A stretch of 64,000 nucleotides of DNA, taken from assembly GCF_023746535.1 (NCBI RefSeq), contig NZ_CP098747.1:1742364-1806363 (forward strand), in the 5' to 3' direction. This stretch comes from Sneathiella marina (GTDB taxonomy: Bacteria > Pseudomonadota > Alphaproteobacteria > Sneathiellales > Sneathiellaceae). Made by a program: the position numbers and the translations under genes. The notes under the pieces are model-generated. The model was not told where the DNA came from. It did not search any database and saw only the letters and a program-made list of their open reading frames with translations. Positions 54,833 to 63,894 of this stretch are shown piece after piece; position 1 is the stretch's first letter, and every line of letters starts with the position of its first letter.

Positions 54833-55768
54833 ATGAGCGAGAAAATGAAAATGCGGATGTTAAGGGGCTGTTTTCTGGCGCTAGGTTTGACCGTTTCCGG
54901 TGTCGTCTTGAGTTTTTCGCCTGCTCATTCGGAGACGATCGATATTGGCAGTTTTGAGCAACTGGATCAGTATTTTGTTAGCAAAAAGTATGAAGTCAGA
55001 AAATGGATTGTCGGCAGTCAGAACGTTCCGGCGATCGTCATTTTGGATATCCCGGACAGCTGGCGAAAAACGGTTGCTCCATCATTGACAGTCGAGAATA
55101 AAAAGAAAGTCTTCTTCAGAGTTGCAATTCCGTTGGCCTTTGTCGGTAACAGTCTCATCCTGAAGGATCGAGAAAAGCTTGCCCGACTGAAATCTGCATA
55201 TAAAGCGGGCTCGCTTGATGCGCAGGAACGGGATTGGCTGCGGAAAAAAGCGGCAGACTACAAGATATCAAGTAATGAGATTGGGGAGGCTTTTTTTACC
55301 GAGCTCGGGAACCGAATGGATATTGTTCCAGCAAGTCTTATGGTTGCGCAGATGGCTGATGAAAGCGGATGGGGAACGTCCCGGTTCGCCGCCGAGGGTA
55401 ATGCCCTGTTCGGTCAATGGAGTTATACCGGAGGTATCAAGCCGAAGGACCAGCGAAAGGATAAGGGGAATTACAGTATCAAGGCCTTTAAAACGCCTCT
55501 CGCGTCCATCCAGGCATATATGCTGAACTTAAATTCCAATGCGGCTTATGGCGAATTTCGTAAGCAAAGAGCTTCTTTCCGCTTGAAAGGCATGATGCCC
55601 ACTGGTCCGGGTTTGGTTGGTACCCTGATCAATTATTCCGAACGGCGGGAAGCTTATGTAAGGGATCTGCGGAATATGATGGCACGTAATGATTTACCGC
55701 CGCTCGACAAAGCATCCCTTCGGGTTGGCGAAACAGTCTATATTCGGCTTGCCGAGGGTAATCGTTAA
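54833..55768 (+). CDS. Bax-like glucosaminidase-domain protein
   Basis: Predicted exported peptidoglycan N-acetylglucosaminidase. From the ATG at 54833 (GGAAG site) it has 311 residues: a signal peptide (about 1-34, ending PAHSE), a middle domain, then a glucosaminidase domain (about 165-285). The catalytic Glu lies in MVAQMADESGWGTSRFA, with NALFGQWSY and YMLNLNSNAAYGEFR after it. This is the layout of E. coli Bax. It ends in a TTAA shared with the convergent glycosyltransferase. Confidence 0.85.
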   Translation: MSEKMKMRMLRGCFLALGLTVSGVVLSFSPAHSETIDIGSFEQLDQYFVSKKYEVRKWIVGSQNVPAIVILDIPDSWRKTVAPSLTVENKKKVFFRVAIPLAFVGNSLILKDREKLARLKSAYKAGSLDAQERDWLRKKAADYKISSNEIGEAFFTELGNRMDIVPASLMVAQMADESGWGTSRFAAEGNALFGQWSYTGGIKPKDQRKDKGNYSIKAFKTPLASIQAYMLNLNSNAAYGEFRKQRASFRLKGMMPTGPGLVGTLINYSERREAYVRDLRNMMARNDLPPLDKASLRVGETVYIRLAEGNR

Positions 55769-57000
55769 TCCACGGCCTTGGAAATAAGGTTCGATACGGA
55801 TTCTGATTTGCGTTTATCGACTGATTTGAACCGGAGACGAACAAGTCTGTTCAGGTTTGTCAGGCCATCGAGAAGGCCCGGTATGATAACCTCGGACGGT
55901 TTCTTTTGCTGGGCAAGTTGCCGCAATGCCGTCAACATCGTTTCCGAAGACCGGATGCCATCATCGATAAGGACTCCGATCAAGCCTGTTTCCGCAGCCC
56001 GGGTGGACCGAATATACTGCTCAAGCCTCGGGACAGTCCGCGGAATAATCAAGGCTCGTTTGTCCATGGATAGAATTTCACAAAAGGTATTGTAACCGCC
56101 CATGGCAACCACGGCGGAGGCTTCTTCCATCAAACTTTCAAGGTGACTGTCAAATGTGACCGCACGAACCCGGTCAAGTTTAGCAATCCTGTCACGGAAA
56201 CTGGCGCGGGTTTCTGGGGGCATAAAGGGTCCCAGAACGAAAAGAGCGGAGAGCGGGGGCTCTTTCTCTTCTTCATAAGCCCGCAACACCCAATCGATTA
56301 ATACTTCCCCATCGCCGCCGCCGCCGACAGTGATCAAGACATATGGGTCATTCATCTCGCTCAGGATCGCAGGGTCCGTTCCCGATTGCACCGATCGTGG
56401 TAAATATCCCGTGTAGGTAATTTTACGTTTCACCCGGGCAGGAATTTCAATTTCAGCCAGTGGGTTGTAAATTTGCTCAACGCCAAAAATCCAGATGTCA
56501 TCGTATAAATTTTCAAGTGCAGGGAGAACGTTTTTTCGTTTCCATTCCGGAGCCAGGAGTGCCGGATCGTCGAGAACATCCCGTAAACCCAGAACAAGGT
56601 GGGTTCCCCGTTTTTTCAGAACGTCCAATGTGTCAGCGACTTCGCCCCGCAAACCATAGGGTTCTTTGTCGACGATGAATATATCGGGATCAAATGTCTC
56701 TGCGGTATGCCGGATGATTGAAGCGCGCATGGCCAGCGTCTGCTCTGTATCAATATGAAGGCTCAGGGACGTATATTCCCCGTTCCGAAGCTTGATAATT
56801 CCCGGTATTCGAACGAAGTCAACACGGGCTTTAAAATCAAAACTCCCGATTATCGGAGATCCGGAAAGAATCAGAACAGAAAGGTTCGGATTTTGCTCGA
56901 CAAGTGAATTGGCCATTGCCCGGCATCGCCTTAAATGCCCAAGCCCAAAGGAGTCGTGGCTATAGATCAATATGCGACGGGCACTCTTATTTTTCCCCAT
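55765..57000 (-). CDS. MurG-like (GT-B) glycosyltransferase family protein
   Basis: A 411-residue protein with an N-terminal LIYSHDSFGLGHLRRCRAMA segment and a C-terminal nucleotide-sugar-binding part (ITVGGGGDGEVLIDW, VVAMGGYNTFCEILSM, IIPRTVPRLEQYIR) as in GT28/MurG-type enzymes. The ATG at 57000 has AGGAG eight bases upstream; a frame from 57027 lacks support. The sugar and acceptor are unknown. Proteins of this look often occur near polysaccharide or pilus loci, and the flp-cpa locus begins 546 bp upstream of it. Confidence 0.78.
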   Translation of the reverse strand: MGKNKSARRILIYSHDSFGLGHLRRCRAMANSLVEQNPNLSVLILSGSPIIGSFDFKARVDFVRIPGIIKLRNGEYTSLSLHIDTEQTLAMRASIIRHTAETFDPDIFIVDKEPYGLRGEVADTLDVLKKRGTHLVLGLRDVLDDPALLAPEWKRKNVLPALENLYDDIWIFGVEQIYNPLAEIEIPARVKRKITYTGYLPRSVQSGTDPAILSEMNDPYVLITVGGGGDGEVLIDWVLRAYEEEKEPPLSALFVLGPFMPPETRASFRDRIAKLDRVRAVTFDSHLESLMEEASAVVAMGGYNTFCEILSMDKRALIIPRTVPRLEQYIRSTRAAETGLIGVLIDDGIRSSETMLTALRQLAQQKKPSEVIIPGLLDGLTNLNRLVRLRFKSVDKRKSESVSNLISKAVD

Positions 57001-57546
57001 CTTTTCAACTCCTGTCCAAATGTACATACCTGGATACGCAAAACACCTTGCCTAGGGCTATATACATTCCCTGAGAAGGTATTGCACGCGGAAATCGATT
57101 GAATAGCGGTAATCATGTTGACTGGTAAGAAGGGCGCTGATCAATTTAGGGTTAGTAGGCTTTAGAACTGTTCAATCATAGAGTGAAAAATATACCTAAG
57201 AAATCAAGGCATCTAATTTAATTCTCTGAAATGGTGTGTAATATTACAAACCATTACAATGCTGATACTGATAAATTCACAAAACCTTTCTATAATGTAT
57301 TTCTAATGGATGATTTAAATCATTAAAAACAATATATTAAAGGACTATACATGTAAATTTTTCTTCTATTGAAATTTCTCCGTAAGCAGATTTATTCTGG
57401 CTGTCAGGAAATGTAAAGTCGACAAAAACGCGTATTAAGAGTGAAATGTTATTTCATTTGAAAATACCACAAATTTTATTCCCGCTTTAGGGGTGTGACC
57501 GGATGTATGTAGTTTTCAATTCAATATTTAATATTTAGGAGGCGAA
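57001..57546. other. Long A/T-rich upstream region of the pilus locus
   Basis: A 546-bp non-coding stretch between the divergent glycosyltransferase and flp. It contains two perfect palindromes: TGTAATATTACA at 57237-57248 and ATGATTTAAATCAT at 57310-57323. It ends in an AGGAGG ribosome site before flp. No classical CtrA site (TTAA-N7-TTAA) was found by eye. It is probably the regulatory region for pilin expression. Confidence 0.5.
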
Positions 57547-57744
57547 ATGCGAAATAAATTAGAAGACTTTTGGCAGAATGAAAGTGGAGTGACGTCAGTG
57601 GAATATGCCTTGTTGGCAGCCGCTGCGGCCGCCGTCATCGGTGTGGCAGGATCGAATTTTTATACGAGCGTGCAAACGGCATTCCAAGGTATTAGTTTGA
57701 CAGACGGTGCCAATGCCGGACCTGACCCCAGCGGTAGTGGCTAA
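57547..57744 (+). CDS. flp: Flp/Fap-type pilin
   Basis: Major pilin of a Tad/Cpa type IVb pilus, 65 residues. The short basic leader ends at Gly 14 and is followed by VTSVEYALLAAAAAAVIG, with Glu at +5 of the mature pilin and a 20-residue hydrophobic stretch. The C-terminus is small and Gly/Ser-rich. A strong AGGAGG site precedes it. The prepilin peptidase CpaA is next. Confidence 0.95.
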   Translation: MRNKLEDFWQNESGVTSVEYALLAAAAAAVIGVAGSNFYTSVQTAFQGISLTDGANAGPDPSGSG

Positions 57745-57804
57745 AAGGTGCCACATTACTCGTGGTGCAAGGGGTAGAGCTGAAAATTCTGCGGGATTTT
57801 GGTA

Positions 57805-58302
57805 ATGGTAAAGTTATATCCGTTGTTGGTAATTTTACTTTTGTTGGCTGCTGCGTATTCCGATCTCAAAGAGCGAAAAATCAGAAACTGGAAGTCAGTT
57901 GCCCTTTTGATTTGCTTTTTGAGCTATGCGGCGTTCTTCCCGACGCACGTCAATTTCATTGAGCATATTCTGTGGGCAGTGCCTGTATTTTTGGTCTTTC
58001 TGGCTGGGTTCCTTTTTGGCAAAATTGGGGGAGGAGACGTGAAACTTGCAACGGTTTCCATGATCTGGGCGGGCCCGGAAAACGGTCTCCTCTTCTTGAC
58101 GGTTATGGCCTTTTCTGGGGGTGCCCTTGGCTTATTCTCGATACTGCCTTTGTTTAAATATTTTTGGGCGGATCTTCAGGTCAGGATAGGGCGAAATCAG
58201 TGCCTGACCGCCCATGAAGCCATGGAATCTGTGCCCTATGGTGTCGCGATTGCACTCGGCGGATCTATAGCCGTGGCGAATGGGTATCTGGCCGCACCAT
58301 GA
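57805..58302 (+). CDS. cpaA: Prepilin peptidase CpaA/TadV
   Basis: Membrane aspartic protease that cleaves the pilin leader. The 165-residue short A24 protein has the two catalytic Asp sites, YSDLKERKIRN near the N-terminus and KIGGGDVKL in the middle, and four to five hydrophobic segments. A TTG two codons upstream is an alternative start. It lies 60 bp after flp and 10 bp before cpaB. Confidence 0.93.
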   Translation: MVKLYPLLVILLLLAAAYSDLKERKIRNWKSVALLICFLSYAAFFPTHVNFIEHILWAVPVFLVFLAGFLFGKIGGGDVKLATVSMIWAGPENGLLFLTVMAFSGGALGLFSILPLFKYFWADLQVRIGRNQCLTAHEAMESVPYGVAIALGGSIAVANGYLAAP

Positions 58303-58312
58303 GGGGAGATAG

Positions 58313-59203
58313 ATGAAAAGCTTCGTTCTTATTGTTTTTTGCTCAATATTCCTGGGCTCCTCAGCCTATTTGCTAAATCACTATTTGCTCCTGGAACCGG
58401 CAGCTTTTGACGAAAAACCGGTACCACTGGCCAGAAAAAGCGAGGTTCTTTGCCTGATGAAGGATGGACATGCGGGAGATATTTTGACGAAGGACAGGGT
58501 AACCTGGTGCCGGTCACCGGCCACTGCAGACGGCAATCGGTTCTTATCCAAAGATGCGACTTCGATCGCGGATTTGAGTAATGTCGTCTTAAGGAAATTT
58601 GCCGCAAAAGGAGCGTTTTTAACAAGAGGCATGTTTCTCCATCCCCATGAGAAGGGGTATCTAAGTATGTTGCTGGGAAAAAATACGCGCGCAAAATCAG
58701 TTCCTGTCAGCAACATTGAAGATTATGAGATGGTATTACATCACGGGGACCATGTGGACTTGTTGTTCACCTATAAAAATCGAGCTTCGGATAAGAGGGC
58801 GGGCGAGGTGACCGTTAAAACGCTTCTCAAAAATGTAAAGGTTCTCGGTATTAAGGGAGATTATGGTCAAGGCCCTCAAGGGGTGTTTTCCGGCCCCGAA
58901 CAAAGGAGGGGCCAGTTGACATTGGCCCTGTCGTCCCGGCAAGCAGAGCTTGTAACTGTTGCCGAACAAATTGGAACGCTCAGTATTCTTCTTCGGTCAC
59001 CCGCGGGATATATCCATGACGCGTTGAATTATGAGACGGATGAGGGCGTTAAGGAAACCGACCTTGTTGGTGATAGTTCGTTTTTAAACATCGAGGATCC
59101 CGTTACCGCACCCTCGAAAATTCGGTTTGTAAGGGGCAGTAACGTAACATTTATTGAGAGACCCGCGGTTTCTGATGACATTCTGCAGGTTGGCTTGAAA
59201 TGA
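58313..59203 (+). CDS. cpaB: Pilus assembly protein CpaB/RcpC
   Basis: Periplasmic assembly factor of the Tad pilus, 296 residues, anchored by an N-terminal hydrophobic segment (about 4-25). A SAF-type domain (about 45-125: GDILTKDRVTW, FLTRGMFLHPHEKG) and the RcpC domain with HHGDHVDLLFTY and LTLALSSRQAELVTVAEQ follow. It overlaps cpaC by ATGA. The C-terminal 50 residues are variable. Confidence 0.9.
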   Translation: MKSFVLIVFCSIFLGSSAYLLNHYLLLEPAAFDEKPVPLARKSEVLCLMKDGHAGDILTKDRVTWCRSPATADGNRFLSKDATSIADLSNVVLRKFAAKGAFLTRGMFLHPHEKGYLSMLLGKNTRAKSVPVSNIEDYEMVLHHGDHVDLLFTYKNRASDKRAGEVTVKTLLKNVKVLGIKGDYGQGPQGVFSGPEQRRGQLTLALSSRQAELVTVAEQIGTLSILLRSPAGYIHDALNYETDEGVKETDLVGDSSFLNIEDPVTAPSKIRFVRGSNVTFIERPAVSDDILQVGLK

Positions 59204-60627
59204 ACGCCGGTCTTCTGATATCGGCCGGTTACTGGCCTATGTGGATATGGGTCTTTGTCGGTATATTGTTTCCAGTTGGAGATGCAATGAGCCAGTCCGC
59301 TACGTCGTCCCAGAAGGGCCAGCTGGAATCCGTAAAACTGAACATCAACCAAGGTCGATTGTTCCCACTGGCAAAAGCACCAATAGATATTTTCGTGACA
59401 AATCCGGATATAGCCGATGTCCAGATTGCGGCGTTTGATAAATTGTTTGTCTTCGGCAAAAAAACCGGACGAACCCATGTTCTGGCAATAGATGCCAAAG
59501 GAAATGTCATTTTCGACCGTTTTATAACTGTTTCACAGGATTTGGTTGAGATCTCAGGTTCGCTGGAGCGTGAATTTCCGGGCCTCGCCCTTAAGGTGAG
59601 TGCGACGCCGGGTCGAATTGTTCTATCTGGTACCGCACAATCCGCCCTACAGGCGGAACACATCATCTCCGTTGTAAGCGGCTTCCTTGGCAAGGATGAG
59701 AAAATTGTCAATCGAATGGAAATGGCCTCCCAATCGCAGGTTAATATACGGGTTCGTATCGTCGAGATGAACCGGCAGGCTTCCAGGAATCTCGGTATCA
59801 ATTGGGATATTCTACTTAATCCGGGATCCCTGGCGATCGGATTGATCACCGGTCGCTTTCCCGCCGCAATCGGGAACTGGATTATTCCGGATTTTGGGAA
59901 TCAGCAAAGCGTCAATAGCGGCATGTTTAGATATGACGGAAACCAGGGTTCCGCGTCGGCAGTTATCGATGCCCTGGCTGAAGAGGATCTGCTGACGATA
60001 CTTGCCGAACCAAACCTGACCTCCCGATCGGGGGAGACCGCAAGTTTTTTTGCCGGAGGAGAATTTCCCATTCCGATATCCACCAGCGATGATCAGGTAA
60101 CATTTGAATTCAAGAAATTCGGGGTCATTCTGGATATTACACCGACTGTGCTTACCGGCGGAAAAATCAGTATTCATATTCGGCCTGAGGTGAGTGAGAT
60201 TTCCGATGCTGGGGCAATTGTCGTCAATAATTTCAGTATTCCCGGAATTTCGGTTCGGCGGACGGAAGCAACCATTGAACTTGCCAGCGGACAGAGTTTT
60301 GCGGTTGCTGGAATGCTGCAAAACCAAACACGTAATTATATCAATGAAGTTCCCTGGTTGAGCGAGCTTGCAGTTCTAGGACCCTTGTTCAGATCGAGCA
60401 AATACAAAAATTTTGAAACGGAGCTGGTGATAATTGCTACCGCTCAAATAGTTGAACCGACGCGGGGCCATAATTACGCGACGCCCATTGATGGATATCG
60501 GCCGGCGGATACCAACGAAAAGATGCTGACCGGGCAATTGACAAAGCCTTCCAGGTCACCGGAACTTTGGCAAAAATTGGGGGTAGACGGAATAACCTTA
60601 AAGGGTCCTGCGGGATATATTTACTGA
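59200..60627 (+). CDS. cpaC: Pilus outer-membrane secretin CpaC/RcpA
   Basis: Forms the outer-membrane channel for the Tad pilus. The 475-residue protein has a signal-like hydrophobic N-terminus (about 10-30), an N-terminal secretin domain (KAPIDIFVTNPDIADVQI, VFGKKTGRTHVLA), a BON-like segment (GRIVLSGTAQSALQAEHI) and the secretin core. The core includes LAEPNLTSRSGETASFFAGGEFPIP and VPWLSELAVLGPLF. It overlaps cpaB by 4 bp and is followed 20 bp later by cpaD. Confidence 0.94.
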   Translation: MNAGLLISAGYWPMWIWVFVGILFPVGDAMSQSATSSQKGQLESVKLNINQGRLFPLAKAPIDIFVTNPDIADVQIAAFDKLFVFGKKTGRTHVLAIDAKGNVIFDRFITVSQDLVEISGSLEREFPGLALKVSATPGRIVLSGTAQSALQAEHIISVVSGFLGKDEKIVNRMEMASQSQVNIRVRIVEMNRQASRNLGINWDILLNPGSLAIGLITGRFPAAIGNWIIPDFGNQQSVNSGMFRYDGNQGSASAVIDALAEEDLLTILAEPNLTSRSGETASFFAGGEFPIPISTSDDQVTFEFKKFGVILDITPTVLTGGKISIHIRPEVSEISDAGAIVVNNFSIPGISVRRTEATIELASGQSFAVAGMLQNQTRNYINEVPWLSELAVLGPLFRSSKYKNFETELVIIATAQIVEPTRGHNYATPIDGYRPADTNEKMLTGQLTKPSRSPELWQKLGVDGITLKGPAGYIY

Positions 60628-60647
60628 CGTCAGGGAGAGGGGTTGCT

Positions 60648-61301
60648 TTGGCCGGACTAATGCGAAGGAAATATAGTGTTTTCATGGGAATTTTGTTCCT
60701 ATCCGGGTGCGGGGACACGAGCCCTGCTGCGAATTATCCCCGCCCATGGACCGAAAACCAGATTATCAGCAGAAGCCATTTGGAAGAATTCCTTCTGGAA
60801 GCCACGGGCCAGAATTTGGTTTCCAAATCGGGGAAAAGCCTCGATGAGTTTTTACGTGATGTAAAATTGCTGGCGCCTGGACAGGTGGTTTTTAGGGTAA
60901 AAAAATACGATACGGAAGCTGACAGAATTTGGACTGCGATTTCTGCTTCCGGCCTCCAGGAGGTTAGTAAAATTGAAGTTTTGCAGGCCGCCTCCAGCAA
61001 GGGGGAAATGCCTGATCTAACCCTTGAGCTAACCTATTTTGCTTATAAATTGGCGGATTGTGGCGCGGTCATAAATCCTCGCAAAATTGACTCTGTGAGC
61101 CTTATGTCTCCGGGCTTTGGGTGTTCCGTCGAAAGAAATCGCATGCTCAGTCTCTCCTATCCACCGGATTGGCAACAAGGACGACAGTCTACACCATCAC
61201 TTGCCATCCAGGATGGACAGGCTGTTCAATCTCTTTACGAAAAGGCGCCGCGCGTTTTTCCGTCCGCAAACGAAAGATACAGCAGCAAGAGGATAAAATA
61301 A
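60648..61301 (+). CDS. cpaD: Pilus biogenesis lipoprotein CpaD-like
   Basis: A 217-residue protein with a lipobox (FLSGC, Cys 21 from the TTG at 60648) in the position of CpaD, the outer-membrane lipoprotein that supports the CpaC secretin. The TTG at 60648 is preferred because GAGAGGGG lies five bases upstream; the ATG at 60660 is the alternative. Similarity to known CpaD is weak beyond layout, with a LADCGAVINP segment and a Cys pair in the C-terminal half. Its stop overlaps the cpaE start by one base (TAATG). Confidence 0.78.
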   Translation: MAGLMRRKYSVFMGILFLSGCGDTSPAANYPRPWTENQIISRSHLEEFLLEATGQNLVSKSGKSLDEFLRDVKLLAPGQVVFRVKKYDTEADRIWTAISASGLQEVSKIEVLQAASSKGEMPDLTLELTYFAYKLADCGAVINPRKIDSVSLMSPGFGCSVERNRMLSLSYPPDWQQGRQSTPSLAIQDGQAVQSLYEKAPRVFPSANERYSSKRIK

Positions 61302-62518
61302 TGCTATCCGGCAGTGTGTCAGGAGGAAAGGAGAAAATGGCGGAAGATCTTGAATTTGATGTTGCGGCGGTAGTTTGCAATAGCGTGACGAAGGATCTAT
61401 TGCTTGAATTGCTCAGAGGCAATGGACAGCTCAGATGTGATGTATGGCAAGGGCGGCTTGGTGATGCTATTGAGAAATTTCAGAACAGCAAAAGCCCGCC
61501 CACCCTTATTGTCGATATATCAAACGAGCTTTCCCCCATATCTGAACTGGAGAGGCTAGCTAAAACCTGCACTCCGGATGTAAATGTTGTTGTGATTGGC
61601 GAACAGGATAGCATCTCGTTGTACCGGGATATTATGGCATTGGGTGTTTCTGACTATCTTGTTAAGCCCTTATCCAGGGATCTGTTTTTCAACGCCCTTC
61701 AAAAGGAGCCGGCCCGTTATCCAGCAGAACATGCCGAAGCCCGCTCCGGAAAAACCATTGCGATTTTCGGCGTTCGTGGCGGGGTTGGCGCCACAACGAT
61801 AGTTGCCAATATTGGCTGGGTTTTCTCCAGTATTTTTGACCAAAAAGTGATTTTAGCCGACTATAATCTTTGCAACGGGTCGCTTTCGCTGGATATGGGT
61901 CTGACTTCCTCATCAGCATTTTACGAGCTTCTAATGGATCCGTCCCGTATCGATGAAGTCTTTGTCAAAAGAGCAACGTCGACGTCGGGGAAAAAGCTTG
62001 ATGTTCTGTGCACAGACGGGGGCTTTGATCGATCTTCCATTGTCTCCGCAGAATCCCAGACGCGGCTTCTGGAGATACTCCGAAGTCAGTATGAGTTTAT
62101 CGTTCAGGACCTTCAACGATCTCCGTTTGAGGGGGCAATCGGCATGCTGGACGCAGCTGATGTTCGGATACTTGTTATAAATAAGACGCTGGCCGCCCTT
62201 AGAGATTGTGGGCGTATATTGAGCAAACTTACCCCAGGACAGAGTAATCAGAATCTGGTCGTTCTAAATAATACCACGCGATCAACTCGAAACGAAGTGC
62301 CGGTTGAGAAAATCCGATCCTTTATCAAGCAGCCAGTTGATCTGATTATACCCTATGAAAAATACGTTATGGCAACAGCACATCTGCAAGGAGAGATTGC
62401 TGCGAAGAATAGGGGTCCCGTGCAAGATGCCTATAAGGAGCTTGCGGGAAAGATAGTTGGATCTTCTGCAGTTCCACCAAAAACCAAAAATTGGCTGACA
62501 GCCGTAACCGGGTGGTAA
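61301..62518 (+). CDS. cpaE: Pilus assembly protein CpaE (atypical MinD/ParA-like ATPase)
   Basis: Localisation factor of the Tad pilus. The 405-residue protein has an N-terminal receiver-like domain (about 20-140: PTLIVDIS, VVIGEQDSISLYRDIMALGVSDYLVKPL) and a C-terminal MinD-like domain. The P-loop reads GVRGGVGATT: both lysines of the deviant Walker A motif are replaced (Arg and Ala), so ATP use is doubtful. The start at 61301 is coupled to cpaD as TAATG; an ATG at 61337 with a strong GGAG-rich site is also possible. cpaF starts 2 bp later. Confidence 0.9.
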   Translation: MLSGSVSGGKEKMAEDLEFDVAAVVCNSVTKDLLLELLRGNGQLRCDVWQGRLGDAIEKFQNSKSPPTLIVDISNELSPISELERLAKTCTPDVNVVVIGEQDSISLYRDIMALGVSDYLVKPLSRDLFFNALQKEPARYPAEHAEARSGKTIAIFGVRGGVGATTIVANIGWVFSSIFDQKVILADYNLCNGSLSLDMGLTSSSAFYELLMDPSRIDEVFVKRATSTSGKKLDVLCTDGGFDRSSIVSAESQTRLLEILRSQYEFIVQDLQRSPFEGAIGMLDAADVRILVINKTLAALRDCGRILSKLTPGQSNQNLVVLNNTTRSTRNEVPVEKIRSFIKQPVDLIIPYEKYVMATAHLQGEIAAKNRGPVQDAYKELAGKIVGSSAVPPKTKNWLTAVTGW

Positions 62519-62520
62519 TC

Positions 62521-63894
62521 ATGTTTGGAAAGAGAGCAGATTATTCCGGCCAAAGGGGGTTGAAAGAAGAACCAGTTGAATGGACTGGCAAATCTACCGT
62601 TCAACAAATAAAGAATAAAAAGGCACTTGATGGACCGCTATTAGATACGTTTGATAGAGTACGCCGTCGTTTCTTCGATCGTGTTGACCCAAATGTCGCC
62701 ATGACGCTGGCCCCGGATCTATTGTCCCAACGTATTCGGGATGCCGTTGTCAAAATAGTTGATGAGGAAAATCTATCGTTGAACGGTACCGAGCAAGCGC
62801 TAATCGCTCGCGAACTATTTGATGATATAGCTGGAATAGGGCCAATCGAAGGATTGCTGTCAGATCCGCATATTAGCGATATTTTGGTCAATGGGCCAAA
62901 TGCGATTTATGTTGAACGCAATGGCAAGTTAGAGCGAACGGATCTGAAATTTCGGGATGATGCACATGTATTGGAAACCGCGCGGCGGATAGCGGCATCT
63001 GTGGGACGGCGAATAGATGAGTCAAACCCGATGGTTGACGCCCGGCTGGTTGATGGCAGCCGCGTAAATGTCATTGCGCCTCCCTTATCGGTATATGGCA
63101 CCATCATCTCCATTCGCAAATTTTCAAAAGAAATAATGAATCTTGACGAGATGTGCGCTCGAAGGTCTTTTTCGCCGCAAATACATGCCCTTCTGAAACT
63201 CTCCGTTAGATGCCGGCTGAATATTTTGATCGCCGGAGGAACCGGAACAGGAAAGACCACACTTCTTAACGCCCTTTCCGGATTGATCGATGAGCATGAA
63301 CGCATCGTCACAATTGAAGATTCTGCCGAGATGTGCTTGCAGCGATCTCATGTGGTGAGTTTGGAAACCCGTCAAAAAAATACGGAAGGGCAGGGAGAGG
63401 TGTCGCAACGGGACTTATTGAGAAATTCCCTGCGTATGCGGCCAGATAGAATTATTGTCGGAGAGGTCAGGGGCGCGGAAGTGCACGACATGCTTCAGGC
63501 CATGAATACTGGTCATGACGGCTCGATGTCGACAATTCATGCAAATACATCGCGGGATGCGTTGTTGCGCCTTGAAAATTTGATTCTATCAAGCCAGGCG
63601 AATTATCACAGCAAGGGGTCCAGACGGCAAATTGCCAGCGCAATCGACATGGTTATCCATGTCGACAGGCAGCAGGACGGGCGCCGGTTTATCAGAAATA
63701 TTACGGAAATTGTTGGCCTGGAGGGGGATGTCATTACCAGCCAGGATATATTTACCTACGATAAAACAAGGGATCTGTCAGACGATTTCTCGCAGAATTC
63801 ACGGTATATTTGCAGCGGGATCCGGCCTGTGTTTCACGGAAAAATAGATAAATACAAACAATATAATAATCTGTCCGAAGTATTTTCCTCATGA
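62521..63894 (+). CDS. cpaF: Pilus assembly ATPase CpaF/TadA
   Basis: Cytoplasmic secretion ATPase that powers pilus assembly. The 457-residue protein has the N-terminal domain (about 60-190: GPIEGLLSDPHISDILVNGP), Walker A IAGGTGTGKTTLLNALSG, the Asp box VTIEDSAEM, Walker B RPDRIIVGEVRGAE and the His box GHDGSMSTIHAN. The ATG at 62521 is used. It overlaps tadB by ATGA. Confidence 0.97.
   Translation: MFGKRADYSGQRGLKEEPVEWTGKSTVQQIKNKKALDGPLLDTFDRVRRRFFDRVDPNVAMTLAPDLLSQRIRDAVVKIVDEENLSLNGTEQALIARELFDDIAGIGPIEGLLSDPHISDILVNGPNAIYVERNGKLERTDLKFRDDAHVLETARRIAASVGRRIDESNPMVDARLVDGSRVNVIAPPLSVYGTIISIRKFSKEIMNLDEMCARRSFSPQIHALLKLSVRCRLNILIAGGTGTGKTTLLNALSGLIDEHERIVTIEDSAEMCLQRSHVVSLETRQKNTEGQGEVSQRDLLRNSLRMRPDRIIVGEVRGAEVHDMLQAMNTGHDGSMSTIHANTSRDALLRLENLILSSQANYHSKGSRRQIASAIDMVIHVDRQQDGRRFIRNITEIVGLEGDVITSQDIFTYDKTRDLSDDFSQNSRYICSGIRPVFHGKIDKYKQYNNLSEVFSS

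Noticed and set aside
57745-57804. Short hairpin after flp (GCCAC/GTGGT) as an attenuating terminator
   Set aside because: Only about five pairs with a G-U pair and no U-run; too weak to call, although partial termination after flp would make sense.
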